In this document: piece after piece, positions 37,615 to 46,392 of the stretch
How positions within the stretch are numbered: position 1 is the first letter of the stretch
Layout of the letters: the number at the start of each line of letters is the position of its first letter
DNA from: Tautonia marina
GTDB lineage: Bacteria > Planctomycetota > Planctomycetia > Isosphaerales > Isosphaeraceae
Assembly: GCF_009177065.1 (NCBI RefSeq)
Contig: NZ_WEZF01000003.1
Coordinates: 62,001-126,000, forward strand
Direction of reading: 5' to 3'
Length of the DNA: 64,000 bases
Notes under the pieces: generated by a model
Database searches by the model: none
Seen by the model: the letters and a program-made list of their open reading frames with translations, nothing else
What the model was told of the DNA's origin: nothing
Program-made: the position numbers and the translations under genes

Positions 37615-39006
37615 TCAACGGATTGCCGAGACCACGGCCGGACCATCCGGAACCGACGCGGGCCGCAAATCGCCAACAAGTTCGCCCATCAACGCCGCCC
37701 ACTGTTCGCAGCACCCTTCACGCTCGAACTCGGCGAGGAACGTTGATCGGCCCTTTTCCGCCATGGCCGACGCAGCAGACGGATGATCGGCCAGGTACGT
37801 GATCGCATCGACGAGCGAATCGACCTCGCCGAGCCTTACGGTGATGCCGCAGCCGGCCTGGCGGATGGTGTCGGCCGTTTCGCTGTGGTCCGGTCCGACG
37901 AAGAGTACCGGTCGCTCCGATGCCATGGCACCGTAGAGTTTGCCGGGTACGACGATGCCGGTCATCTCAGGCCTCATCGAGACGAGATGAGCATCCGCGA
38001 CCGTTAGGGATTCATGCAACTGTTCCCGAGGAACATAATCAAGGAGCTGGATGTTCTCCAGGCCCTCGGCCTGCTTCGCGTCCTTCACCTCCCGGAGCCT
38101 TGGCCCACCGCCCACGAACAGGAAGACGATCTCCTTGCGGTCGCGGAGGCGTCGAGCAGCCTCGATGAACTCGGTCGCAGAGTGAGCCAGTCCGAGATTG
38201 CCCGAGTACATCACGACGAACTTCTCGGAGAGCCCGAGCGACTCCCGCATTGGATGCCCCTTGCGAGGGATCGGGAAGATTTCGTCCTGGCGGCTCCAGA
38301 CGGGGATCTCGACCATCCGGGAATCGCGGACGCCTTTGTCGCGAATGCGATCGGCCATGTAAGGCCCAAGAACGACGACCCGGTCGGACTGACGATAGAC
38401 CAGGTCGCTCAGCCAGGCCAGGGCGGCCACCACCGGGTTCCGTTTCGACATCTGCCCGAGGGCCAGGCTCGCATCGGGGTGAAGATCCATGCTCCAGTAA
38501 ACCTGGCACGATCCCTTAAGGCGACGAAGGATCGTACCCACAAGGCCGATGATCGGAGGCGTGGTGAGGGTGACGACAACCTCGAACTTCGGCAGCGAAA
38601 GGGCCTTGCGAACCGCCCCGAGGTAGAAGCTCAGGTAATCGGTCATGCGGTTGAAGACGCTTCCCCGGCCGAGCGAAGTGGCGCGGACCCGGTGAATCTG
38701 CACGCCGTTGTGCGTTTCTTCGGCCGGAGGAGGCTCGGCCCCCGGCTCGTAACGGCCCCGGGCACACAGGACATGGACCTCGTAACCGCGATCGACGAGC
38801 GACTCGGCCAGGTCCGTCAGGTGCTGGGCCGTCGAGGCATGATCAGGCCAGTAATACTGGTTAACAAAGAGGATGCGAGGCCGGCGCGAGGGTTGGCCGA
38901 TTCTCGATCCTGAGTGCGGTCGGGTCCTTCCCTCGGACGGATGTCCGGCTCTCCAGAGACGGCCGGATCGGGGAGGAGTACTGGGCTTCGGGATGTCGCT
39001 CACCAT
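37615..39006 (-). CDS. GT4-family glycosyltransferase (WbuB-like)
   Basis: 463 residues. A non-conserved, Arg/Pro-rich leader of about 42 residues precedes the first strand PRILFVNQYYWPDHASTAQ. The rest matches WbuB-type GT-B enzymes that add amino sugars in O-antigen or capsule assembly: VVVTLTTPPIIGLVGTILRR, CQVYWSMDLHPDASLALG, FVVMYSGNLGLAHSATEFIE, FLFVGGGPRL and GIVVPGKLYGAMASERPVLF. Its ATG overlaps the stop of the upstream reductase gene (ATGGTGA), so the two are translationally coupled. Donor and acceptor are not known. Confidence 0.9.
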   Translation of the reverse strand: MVSDIPKPSTPPRSGRLWRAGHPSEGRTRPHSGSRIGQPSRRPRILFVNQYYWPDHASTAQHLTDLAESLVDRGYEVHVLCARGRYEPGAEPPPAEETHNGVQIHRVRATSLGRGSVFNRMTDYLSFYLGAVRKALSLPKFEVVVTLTTPPIIGLVGTILRRLKGSCQVYWSMDLHPDASLALGQMSKRNPVVAALAWLSDLVYRQSDRVVVLGPYMADRIRDKGVRDSRMVEIPVWSRQDEIFPIPRKGHPMRESLGLSEKFVVMYSGNLGLAHSATEFIEAARRLRDRKEIVFLFVGGGPRLREVKDAKQAEGLENIQLLDYVPREQLHESLTVADAHLVSMRPEMTGIVVPGKLYGAMASERPVLFVGPDHSETADTIRQAGCGITVRLGEVDSLVDAITYLADHPSAASAMAEKGRSTFLAEFEREGCCEQWAALMGELVGDLRPASVPDGPAVVSAIR

Positions 39007-39962
39007 TTGGCGTCGGCCTCATCCTTGTTGGCACGATACCAGGAGATCGTCTTGGCCAGTCCGGCCCGGAGGTCGGTCGGCGGCGTCCAGCCGTCGAGGA
39101 CCTGAGTCATTCGGGTCACGTCGAGCACCTTCTTGGCTGCGCCGTCGGGCTTGTCGACGTTCCAGCGAAGTGCGCCTTTGAACCCGGAGAGTTCGTGGAC
39201 CGTCTCGGCAAGTTCCTTGATCGAGGTGCCGACACCGGTTCCGATGTTGAGGGGTAAGGTCTCGTCGTTGTAGACCTCGGCAGCCAGGACAATCGCGTCG
39301 GCACAATCCTCGACGTAAATGAATTCACGAATCGGCTTGCCGGTGCCCCAGACCTCGACCTCTTCGGCGTTGTTCAGATCGGCCTCAACCCACTTCCGCA
39401 CCAGGGCGGCAACGACGTGAGAGCGGTCGGGATTGTAGGAGTCTCCAGGCCCATAAAGATTCGTCAGAATCAGGTGAATCGAGTCGAGCCCGTATTGCTT
39501 TTTGTACGCGACGCCCTGGACAGCCAGCATCTTCTTGGTCAACCCGTAGTTGACGACGCTGGCGTGGCACGGGCCAGCCCAAAGATCCTGCTCCTTGAGT
39601 TCTCCTTCCAGGTAGCCGGGGTAGCTGCACGCGGTGCCGATGTTGACGACCTTGTCAATCTTTGTGAGACGGGCCGCCTCCATCAGATTGGCACCCATGA
39701 CAAGATTTTGATAATAAAGCTGCCCCGGTTCGTTCACGTTGATCCCGATGCCGCCGTAGTAGGCCGCCGCGTGAATCAACGTGTCGCAGGGATGCTCAAG
39801 CAGGCAACGAAGGCAGGCGTCGAGCGTCGTAAGGTCGTAGTCTCGTTTGCGAGGAACGTAGACCTCGGCCCCGAATGACTCAAGCCGCGCGACGATGTGC
39901 TTTCCGAGAAATCCGGCTCCACCGGTGACTGTCACTCGCTTGCCCGACCAGAAACCCTTCAT
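39000..39962 (-). CDS. NAD(P)-dependent sugar epimerase/reductase, GDP-L-fucose synthase-like
   Basis: 320 residues from ATG 39962 (GAGGGG upstream). An extended SDR: the nucleotide-binding start VTVTGGAGFLGKHIV, the active-site region IGTACSYPGY (position of the Ser-Ser-Cys of GDP-fucose synthase) and the YxxxK pair in NYGLTKK. Full-length for Fcl/WcaG enzymes, which epimerise and reduce GDP-4-keto-6-deoxymannose. The conserved GSSC is GTAC here, so a different nucleotide sugar cannot be excluded. Middle gene of an apparent epimerase-reductase-glycosyltransferase operon. Confidence 0.86.
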   Translation of the reverse strand: MKGFWSGKRVTVTGGAGFLGKHIVARLESFGAEVYVPRKRDYDLTTLDACLRCLLEHPCDTLIHAAAYYGGIGINVNEPGQLYYQNLVMGANLMEAARLTKIDKVVNIGTACSYPGYLEGELKEQDLWAGPCHASVVNYGLTKKMLAVQGVAYKKQYGLDSIHLILTNLYGPGDSYNPDRSHVVAALVRKWVEADLNNAEEVEVWGTGKPIREFIYVEDCADAIVLAAEVYNDETLPLNIGTGVGTSIKELAETVHELSGFKGALRWNVDKPDGAAKKVLDVTRMTQVLDGWTPPTDLRAGLAKTISWYRANKDEADAKW

Positions 39963-40092
39963 CGCTCGCGGTCCCCTCAGTGAGTTGATAAAGCAGGATG
40001 CATTCCATTGCAGACAGGCAGGAGACGGAAGGCCGCGGGCGAGCGGGAGACACGCTGCCAACTGCCATCCATCTCCACCTGCGAGCGACGAG

Positions 40093-41022
40093 TCAAACGT
40101 TGCTGAACGGGTTGGACCACTCGATCAGTTTCGCGGCCTGGACAAGTTCACGGATCCCTCGGTCGAGGTCGATCGTCGTCTCAAAACCCTTAGCGCGGAT
40201 CTTCTCGTAGCTGACCTCGTAGTTTCGCTGGTCGGCATCACTACCCACCTCAGCGAAGTGCAGGTAATAATCAACATGCTCGAGAATCTTGCGGGCAACG
40301 TCTTGCTTGGTGAAGTTCATGCTCTCATGGCCGACGTTGTAGACGTCATCTTTGACCTCGTCCCAACGCTCGAGGGCGAAGATGAACGAGCGGGCCATGT
40401 CACGAACATGCACGAACGTTCGCTTAAAACCGCCCTCATAAACGATCAGGTTGCGATTCTTCACGGCTTGATAGGTGAAGTCGTTCGGCATCAGGTCAAG
40501 CCGCATCCGGTTACTCACGCCGAAGGCGGTTGCAAACCGGTAGGCAATCCCGTTGCCGGCATCGAGCACCATCTGCTCGGCCTTGGCCTTGGTTTCACCG
40601 TAAAGGGTGATCGGAGCACGAGGGGTATTCTCGTTGCAAATGTAGTCGGGGATCGACCCGTAAATGCTGCCTGTGGACGCATACAGAACCTTCTGGTCTT
40701 TCTTACGCTTCTCCAGGATCAACTTTGTGGAGTCGACATTGACGGCCTGGGCCAGTTGCGGCTCTTTCTTGCAGGCTGGATAACCAACGATCGCGGCGAG
40801 GTGAATCACTGCGTCGACGCCGTCGAGTGCGGTCTCAACCGTCTTGGGATCGCACACGTCCCCTTTTTGCAGTTCGAAGAAGCGATTTTGGCAGCAAGGA
40901 AGTAACCCATGACCACCAAACTTCAGGGAGTCGAGCACGCGGACTCGATGGCCGCGATTGAGAAGTTCGGGGACCAGGGTCGAACCGACATAGCCCGCGC
41001 CACCGGTGACGAGGAGGTGCAT
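40093..41022 (-). CDS. NAD-dependent nucleotide-sugar epimerase/dehydratase
   Basis: 309 residues, extended SDR fold. Motifs: MHLLVTGGAGYVGSTLVPEL, VIHLAAIVGYPACKKEP, active-site STGSIYGSI and LYGETKAKAE (YxxxK). It resembles UDP-glucose 4-epimerase-type enzymes, but the exact reaction cannot be fixed from sequence. It is the likely first gene of the minus-strand glycan operon, followed after 130 bases by the Fcl-like reductase and then the WbuB-like glycosyltransferase. Confidence 0.86.
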   Translation of the reverse strand: MHLLVTGGAGYVGSTLVPELLNRGHRVRVLDSLKFGGHGLLPCCQNRFFELQKGDVCDPKTVETALDGVDAVIHLAAIVGYPACKKEPQLAQAVNVDSTKLILEKRKKDQKVLYASTGSIYGSIPDYICNENTPRAPITLYGETKAKAEQMVLDAGNGIAYRFATAFGVSNRMRLDLMPNDFTYQAVKNRNLIVYEGGFKRTFVHVRDMARSFIFALERWDEVKDDVYNVGHESMNFTKQDVARKILEHVDYYLHFAEVGSDADQRNYEVSYEKIRAKGFETTIDLDRGIRELVQAAKLIEWSNPFSNV

Positions 41023-41302
41023 TGAGGAGTCCCATCCGTGGACGTCATGCGATGACCTTCGCGCAACGGGTTCCGAACCGAAGCGGAAGGGCTCGGGGGC
41101 AAGGCGTTCGGGGGAGAGGTCGAATTTCTCGGCGGCCCCGTCCGTGCGGCCTCGCGTCGAGCTGTCGAATCAGGTCAGGACGCAGCGATCAGGCTGGCTC
41201 AGGCAACTTTCCGTGAAATTCTCTTGCTGAAACGAACTGCCAGCCTGCGAGTGGGGATCGTACCCGATCGAGCTTTGGAGTCAACGTCGGTTTTCCGAAG
41301 AA

Positions 41303-41500
41303 TTAATCGTCGCTTTCTTCATCGGATTCGCCAGAGGGGGGATTCGAGGCGGGGGGGCCGGGGATGGTATAGGCTCCTTCCACCCATCGGCCCAGGTCAA
41401 TCATCCGGCATCGTTCCGAACAGAACGGGAAGTGGGGGAGGGAGTCGAGGTCGGTTCCCGCGAACTCCCGGCCACACATGGGGCATTTGCCTCGAATCAT
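41303..41500 (-). CDS. yacG: YacG-type zinc-binding protein (DNA gyrase inhibitor family)
   Basis: 65 residues from ATG 41500. A four-Cys zinc site, KCPMCGREF and [17 protein letters not shown], is the YacG signature. E. coli YacG binds GyrB and inhibits gyrase. The tail is acidic and disordered ([10 protein letters not shown]), as in other members. It lies 17 bases after the FmdB-type gene and is probably co-transcribed with it. Confidence 0.88.
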   Translation of the reverse strand: MIRGKCPMCGREFAGTDLDSLPHFPFCSERCRMIDLGRWVEGAYTIPGPPASNPPSGESDEESDD

Positions 41501-41517
41501 GGTCAGCCTGTCATGGG

Positions 41518-41811
41518 TCAGTCGGAAGTGGAACCACTCGAGGCCGCCGGCTTCGAATCGGACTTGGAACTCGAACTGCCGGAACTCGACGAGTCCGAAT
41601 CGGCCTTCGCGGCTTTCTTGTAGGAATCGCTCCGGTAATCGGTCAGATAGAAGCCGGAGCCCTTGAACAGGATCGCCGCGCCCGCGCCGATCTTGCGACG
41701 GAGCGTTTCCTGCTGACATGCGGGGCAGGTCGTTTGCGGGTCGGCCTTGATCGATTCAAAGGCTTCAAATTCATGCTTGCAGCTGTCGCAGATGTAGTCG
41801 TAGGTGGGCAT
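41518..41811 (-). CDS. FmdB-family zinc ribbon protein
   Basis: 97 residues. Begins [20 protein letters not shown], the hallmark of the FmdB/CxxC putative regulatory family. Cys8, Cys11, Cys29 and Cys32 form a zinc ribbon, with [18 protein letters not shown] after it. The C-terminal third is a low-complexity Ser/Lys tail. The molecular role of the family is not established. It follows grpE on the same strand after about 78 bases. Confidence 0.9.
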   Translation of the reverse strand: MPTYDYICDSCKHEFEAFESIKADPQTTCPACQQETLRRKIGAGAAILFKGSGFYLTDYRSDSYKKAAKADSDSSSSGSSSSKSDSKPAASSGSTSD

Positions 41812-41888
41812 GGAAGGTCGAGGGCTCCGAGAGGTGACCGAACGATGTCTGGGAGATCGGTGATTGATGCGTCAAGATTCGATCGAGT

Positions 41889-42443
41889 TCAGGATGGCTT
41901 GACGGAGACAGCAACGCGGCTTGGTCGCAGCACTCGGTCTTGCAGGCGATACCCGCGACTGAGTTCGGCGACGACGGTGCCCTCAGGATGGTCGGAAGAG
42001 GGTTGCTGCATCAAGGCCTCATGGATGTTCGGATCGAACGGCTGTCCCAGTGCCGTAATCGGTTCGATACCGTGCTTGGCCAGTGTATCGAGCAGTTGTT
42101 TGTGAACCATGTCCAGGCCGGTAATGATCCCTTCGGCTCCGGACTGGCGAGCCGCATCGATGGCTCGCTCGAAATTATCAATGACCGAGAGGAGGTCATT
42201 CGCGAGGGGGGCAGCAGCGTAAACGCGGTCGGCCTCGGCCTGAGATCGGCTGCGTTTCTGGAAATTTAGGAAGTCAGCCTGCGAGCGGCGAAGTTGTTCA
42301 AGGTAATCATCTCGTTGACGGAGGACTTCGTCCAGTTCCTCGCGAGTCGCGGAATGTGGGGCATCGGTCCGTTCAGCCGAGGCTCGTGCCTTGGGATCAA
42401 TCGAAGCCTCTTCGGAAGGATTTTGGGGATTCGAATCGCTCAT
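41889..42443 (-). CDS. grpE: GrpE nucleotide-exchange factor
   Basis: 184 residues. GrpE releases ADP from DnaK. An acidic disordered N-terminus is followed by a long coiled coil (EELDEVLRQRDDYLEQLRRS), the core SQADFLNFQKRSRSQ and LLSVIDNFERAIDAA, and the beta-wing region GIEPITALGQPFDPNIHEAL ending in LRPSRVAVS. It follows dnaJ by about 70 bases. No dnaK is present in the window, so the partner is encoded elsewhere. Confidence 0.95.
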   Translation of the reverse strand: MSDSNPQNPSEEASIDPKARASAERTDAPHSATREELDEVLRQRDDYLEQLRRSQADFLNFQKRSRSQAEADRVYAAAPLANDLLSVIDNFERAIDAARQSGAEGIITGLDMVHKQLLDTLAKHGIEPITALGQPFDPNIHEALMQQPSSDHPEGTVVAELSRGYRLQDRVLRPSRVAVSVKPS

Positions 42444-42512
42444 GGGCGTCGGGTCCAGGTTCGTTGCGGAAGGGGGCTCAGTGAATCGCTCTGATCTCCA
42501 GGACTCGAATCA

Positions 42513-43661
42513 TCAAGGAGTGTCAGCCTCCCCCTCCTCTGGTTCGGTGAAGAAGTCTCGAAGTTTTTCGAGGAAACTTTTGCGTTTCGGACTGACATCC
42601 TGGTGATCGAGTTCAGCGAGTTCGCGAAGCAATTCTTCCTGCCGAGCCGAGAGTCGGCGAGGTGTTTCGATCAGAACCTCGACCAGTTCATCCCCTCGAC
42701 CACTGCCGGACAGGTCGGGCATTCCTCGACCCCGAAGCTTCAAGATCTCTCCACTCTGGGAACCACGCGGGACGGTCAGTGGGGTAGGCCCATCAAGTGT
42801 GGGCACTTCAATCTCAGCGCCAAGCGCGGCCTGGGGATAGCTGATGGGGACCTGACAGATCAGGTCGTTCCCTTTGCGAATGAAGAACGCATGAGGACGG
42901 ACCTGGACCTGGACCCGAAGATTGCCGCGAGGAGCGCCAGGGTCCCCAGGCTCACCCTGGTTTCGGAGCTGCAGAATCGTTCCAGTATCCACTCCCGCCG
43001 GAATGCGGACTTGCACTGAAACAAGCTTGACCTCTCGACCCGAACCCCGACAACCGGAGCAAGGGTCGACGACCCGAACCCCTTCCCCGCCACAGGCCGG
43101 GCAGGTCTGGGCCATCTGGAAGAATCCACGGGCCGTAACGATTTGGCCCCTCCCCCCGCAATAGTCGCACGTTGAGGCCACGGTTCCCGGTTTTGCCCCA
43201 GTCCCATTACAGGTGGTGCAATACTCTTGTCGGTCGAGTTCGATGGTTCGCGTTGCACCTCGGGCCGCTTCTTCGAGCTCGATCTCGAGCCGGACAAGAA
43301 GGTCGGAGCCGGGCCTCGGCCCTCTGCGTCGAGGACCAAAGAAATCGCCGAAGAGTCCGGAACCCCCGAAGATATCCCCGAATGCCGAGAAAATTTCCTC
43401 GGCAGACCGGAAGTCATGCACGCCCGCCCCCTCAAGACCGGCGTGACCATAGCGGTCGTATCGAGACCGCTTGTTCGGGTCGGAGAGGACTTCGTAAGCC
43501 TCGGCCGCTTCACGGAATTTCCGCTCGGCTTCCTGATCGCCAGGATTGCGGTCCGGGTGAAACCGCTTGGCCTGTTGCCGATAAGCTCCCTTGATCTCAT
43601 CGGGAGATGCGCCGCGCTGGAGGCCGAGAATCTCGTAATAGTCACGCTTGGTCGTTGCCAT
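42513..43661 (-). CDS. dnaJ: DnaJ co-chaperone (type I)
   Basis: 382 residues from ATG 43661 ([14 protein letters not shown]; an ATG two codons upstream is also possible). A J domain with HPD at residues 35-37, a Gly/Phe-rich linker ([19 protein letters not shown]), four zinc-binding CxxCxGxG repeats ([32 protein letters not shown]) and the C-terminal substrate-binding domains. It delivers unfolded proteins to DnaK. The gene is separated from groEL1 upstream by about 500 bases that hold a strong hairpin and perhaps its own promoter. Confidence 0.96.
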   Translation of the reverse strand: MATTKRDYYEILGLQRGASPDEIKGAYRQQAKRFHPDRNPGDQEAERKFREAAEAYEVLSDPNKRSRYDRYGHAGLEGAGVHDFRSAEEIFSAFGDIFGGSGLFGDFFGPRRRGPRPGSDLLVRLEIELEEAARGATRTIELDRQEYCTTCNGTGAKPGTVASTCDYCGGRGQIVTARGFFQMAQTCPACGGEGVRVVDPCSGCRGSGREVKLVSVQVRIPAGVDTGTILQLRNQGEPGDPGAPRGNLRVQVQVRPHAFFIRKGNDLICQVPISYPQAALGAEIEVPTLDGPTPLTVPRGSQSGEILKLRGRGMPDLSGSGRGDELVEVLIETPRRLSARQEELLRELAELDHQDVSPKRKSFLEKLRDFFTEPEEGEADTP

Positions 43662-44051
43662 CGGCATCGCGTCTCGGTCGGTGGCACTGGCGGCGGAGGC
43701 TGTCACCAGCTCTACGGTGAAGTCGGAACATCTTACCAACAAAGGCACGAGACCGAATACCGCAAGACGAGAGGGCTACGATCTCGGCGTGTTTCTGATG
43801 CGAACAGGGTCTTTGAGGTGCTTGGGAGATTCTGTCCTGGAATACCGGTCTGCTTCGGTCGAATTCAGCAAGCGACAAAGCAAGGTTCTACTGACGCAAA
43901 TATGTTGATTTGAACCGCACCCTCAAGCCTGCGATCGATCTTCATGAACGAGCTGCGAGAAAAAAACAAGCTGGAAAATGAAGTCAAACGATTGCCAAAG
44001 TTTTGGAAAGGTGTGCGACCAAGCCTAGAAATTTCATCCAAACGTTGATGA
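43662..44051. other. Long leader upstream of dnaJ
   Basis: About 390 bases, more AT-rich than the surroundings, with no credible gene. On the minus strand a weak promoter-like pair is seen: TTGAGG (43921-43926), 16 bases, then CATATT (43899-43904), which would leave a 5' leader of more than 200 bases before dnaJ. Confidence 0.35.
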
Positions 44052-44103
44052 ACACCTTCGGTCGCCACGAGCAATTCCTGTGATTCGTGGCAACCGAAGG
44101 TGT
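44052..44103 (-). terminator. 19-bp hairpin between groEL1 and dnaJ
   Basis: Arms 44052-44070 and 44085-44103 pair over 19 bases around a 14-base loop. The one C/A mismatch on the plus strand becomes a U-G wobble in the minus-strand RNA, so the stem is complete only in the chaperone transcript. It begins about 60 bases after the groEL1 stop. No U-tract follows closely. It is a terminator, processing or mRNA-stabilising element. Confidence 0.65.
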
Positions 44104-44164
44104 CGCAATTCTCGAAGGCGATTTCACTCACGGACGTTTCGAGCTCGACCGCCCTGAAGAAGGG

Positions 44165-45793
44165 TTAGCGAATTGAGCCTTCGATTCGCTTGGCGCCCTT
44201 CTCCTCGTCCTCGTCCTTGAGGTTGGTGATCATCGCCTCGGTCGTGAGCATCAGCCCCGAAATCGATGCAGCGTTTTGAAGGGCCGTTCGAGTGACCTTC
44301 GTCGGGTCGATGATGCCGGCTTCGAACATGTCGACGAACTCGCCGGTATTCGCATTGAAGCCGATACTGCCGCCTTGCTCCAGGATTTCCTGAGCGACCA
44401 CCGCACCGTCATGCCCCGCGTTCTGGGCAATCATCCGGGCGGGTTCTTCGAGCGCTCGCAGGACGATTGCGGCACCGACCTTCTCGTCACCTTCGAGCGC
44501 GTCGTGGATCGCCTTGACAGCCGGGACCGTTCGCAGGAGGGCCGATCCACCTCCAGGAACAATTCCTTCTTCCGCGGCGGCTCGGGTGGCGTGAAGGGCG
44601 TCTTCCACGCGGGCCTTCAGCTCCTTCATCGCGGCTTCAGTCGGGGCACCGACGCTGATGACCGCCACGCCCCCGGTGATCTTCGCCAGTCGTTCCTGAA
44701 ACTTCTCGCGGTCATATTCGGAGTCGGTTTCGGAGATCTGCTTACGCAGTTGCTCAATCCGCTTCTGGATGTCTTCCTTCTTGCCGGCTCCCTGGATGAT
44801 CGTGGTACTATCCTTGCTCACCTTGATCTGCTTGGCCGAGCCGAGTTGCTGGAGGGTCAAATTCTCCAGTTTCAGGCCGAGATCTTCGCTGACGACGGTT
44901 CCGCCGGTCAGGATGGCCATGTCTTGCAGCATCGCCTTGCGGCGGTCGCCGAAGCCAGGGGCCTTGACCGCGCAGATGTTGAGAATTCCTCGAAGGCGAT
45001 TGACCACCAAGGTGGCCAGGGCCTCGCCCTCAACGTCCTCAGAGATGATCAAGAGCGGTTGGCCAGACTGGGCCACGCGCTCAAGCAGGGGGATCAGTTC
45101 CCGAAGACTGCTGATCTTCTTCTCATGCAAGAGGATCAGGGCGTCATCGAGCACGGCCTCCATGGTCGTCGGGCTGGTGACGAAGTAAGGGCTGAGATAA
45201 CCCTTATCGAACTGAAGTCCCTCGACGAATTCGAGGGTGGTCGACGAGGTCTTCCCTTCCTCGACGGTAATGACGCCGTCGTTGCCAACCTTGCTGACGG
45301 CTTCCGCCAGCATCGAGCCGATTGACGGGTCATTGTTGGCCGAGATGGTGCCGACCTGGGCAATCTCTTCGGGCTTGGTCACTTCTCGGCTGACGTGTTC
45401 GATCAGCTCGCCAACCGCCGCGTCGACGGCCTTCTCGATACCACGGCGAACGGCGGTCGGGTTGGCGCCGGTGGTCACCGTCCGAAGCCCTTCGCGGAAA
45501 ATGGCTCGGGCGAGAATGGTCGCGGTCGTCGTTCCGTCGCCGGCGATATCCGAGGTCTTCGAAGCAACAACGTTGACGAGCTTGGCCCCCATGTTTTCGA
45601 AGGGGTCGGGAAGCTCAATCTCCTTGGCGACGGTGACACCGTCCTTGGTCACGGCCGGTCCACCGAAGGACTTGCTAAGGATTACGTTGCGGCCCGTCGG
45701 TCCGAGCGTGGTGCCGACGGCGTGCGCCAGCGTATCGATGCCCGAGAGCATCTTCCGCCGTGCCGCATCGGAGAAGAGCAACTGCTTGGCCAC
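44165..45793 (-). CDS. groEL1: GroEL chaperonin, copy without GGM tail
   Basis: 542 residues starting at GTG 45793 with AGGAGC upstream. A complete Gro[23 protein letters not shown]-site [10 protein letters not shown], apical-domain [30 protein letters not shown] and the conserved [14 protein letters not shown]. The C-terminus is [14 protein letters not shown], with no Gly-Gly-Met repeats, unlike the other copy at 46393-48081. Loss of the tail that normally projects into the folding cavity suggests a specialised paralogue. It follows groES by 165 bases. Confidence 0.96.
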   Translation of the reverse strand: MAKQLLFSDAARRKMLSGIDTLAHAVGTTLGPTGRNVILSKSFGGPAVTKDGVTVAKEIELPDPFENMGAKLVNVVASKTSDIAGDGTTTATILARAIFREGLRTVTTGANPTAVRRGIEKAVDAAVGELIEHVSREVTKPEEIAQVGTISANNDPSIGSMLAEAVSKVGNDGVITVEEGKTSSTTLEFVEGLQFDKGYLSPYFVTSPTTMEAVLDDALILLHEKKISSLRELIPLLERVAQSGQPLLIISEDVEGEALATLVVNRLRGILNICAVKAPGFGDRRKAMLQDMAILTGGTVVSEDLGLKLENLTLQQLGSAKQIKVSKDSTTIIQGAGKKEDIQKRIEQLRKQISETDSEYDREKFQERLAKITGGVAVISVGAPTEAAMKELKARVEDALHATRAAAEEGIVPGGGSALLRTVPAVKAIHDALEGDEKVGAAIVLRALEEPARMIAQNAGHDGAVVAQEILEQGGSIGFNANTGEFVDMFEAGIIDPTKVTRTALQNAASISGLMLTTEAMITNLKDEDEEKGAKRIEGSIR

Positions 45794-45958
45794 GTGCGAG
45801 AGCTCCTAATGAGGTTCGGTCGTTCGAGTGTCTTGCGTTCGAGATGATTGCGTCGAGGGACGGTTCGCAGACCCGATGAGGTCGACCGCAAGGCAGGATC
45901 TGGCCTGCCCCGCGGCGAACAGCGTCTCATTCCAACTGCTTAAAGGATGCTGGACCGC

Positions 45959-46255
45959 TCAGCCAACGATCTTGGCCAGCACGTCTGACTCGCGAAGGAT
46001 CTTGATCTCTTCGCCATCCACTTTGATTTCGGTCCCGGCGTACTTTCCAAAGAGGACCTCATCCCCTTCCTTCAGGCCAATCTCGGCCCGACTGCCGTTG
46101 TCCAGCAGTTTGCCGGGGCCAACCGCCACGACCCGCCCTCGTTGCGGCTTCTCGCGAGCCGTGTCAGGCAGCACAATTCCGCCGGAGGTCTTCTCCTCGG
46201 CCTCGATTTCTTTGATCACGATGCGGTCGTCAAGCGGGCGAATGGTCGTCGCCAT
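45959..46255 (-). CDS. groES: GroES co-chaperonin
   Basis: 98 residues, the standard length. [19 protein letters not shown] starts the beta-barrel, the mobile loop that contacts GroEL is [19 protein letters not shown], and [18 protein letters not shown] closes the fold. It is the only groES visible here and lies between the two groEL genes, so it could serve both. Confidence 0.97.
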   Translation of the reverse strand: MATTIRPLDDRIVIKEIEAEEKTSGGIVLPDTAREKPQRGRVVAVGPGKLLDNGSRAEIGLKEGDEVLFGKYAGTEIKVDGEEIKILRESDVLAKIVG

Positions 46256-46313
46256 GGTGGGGTTCCTATGCGTTGATCAGGTTTGGTGAGGGAGCGATCC
46301 CGTAGCTGTTGAT

Positions 46314-46367
46314 TTGAACGTTCAAGGCAATGGATTGGCCGTTGACCGGTGGCCTTTGGCCTCGGTC
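46314..46367 (-). terminator. Hairpin and palindrome between groEL2 and groES
   Basis: Twenty-five bases after the groEL2 stop, the minus-strand RNA can form GACCG-A-GGCC-AAA-GGCC-AC-CGGTC (46344-46367), a two-part stem with a small bulge. Further on, TTGAACGTTCAA (46314-46325) is a perfect 12-base palindrome. Either could attenuate groES expression relative to groEL2, or the palindrome could be an operator. Inference only. Confidence 0.4.
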
Positions 46368-46392
46368 ACGACCTGACCTCGGGGGACCGGGC

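Noticed and set aside
43865-44131. An 88-codon minus-strand frame between groEL1 and dnaJ
   Set aside because: It runs through the 19-bp hairpin, has no plausible ribosome-binding site and looks compositionally unlike protein.
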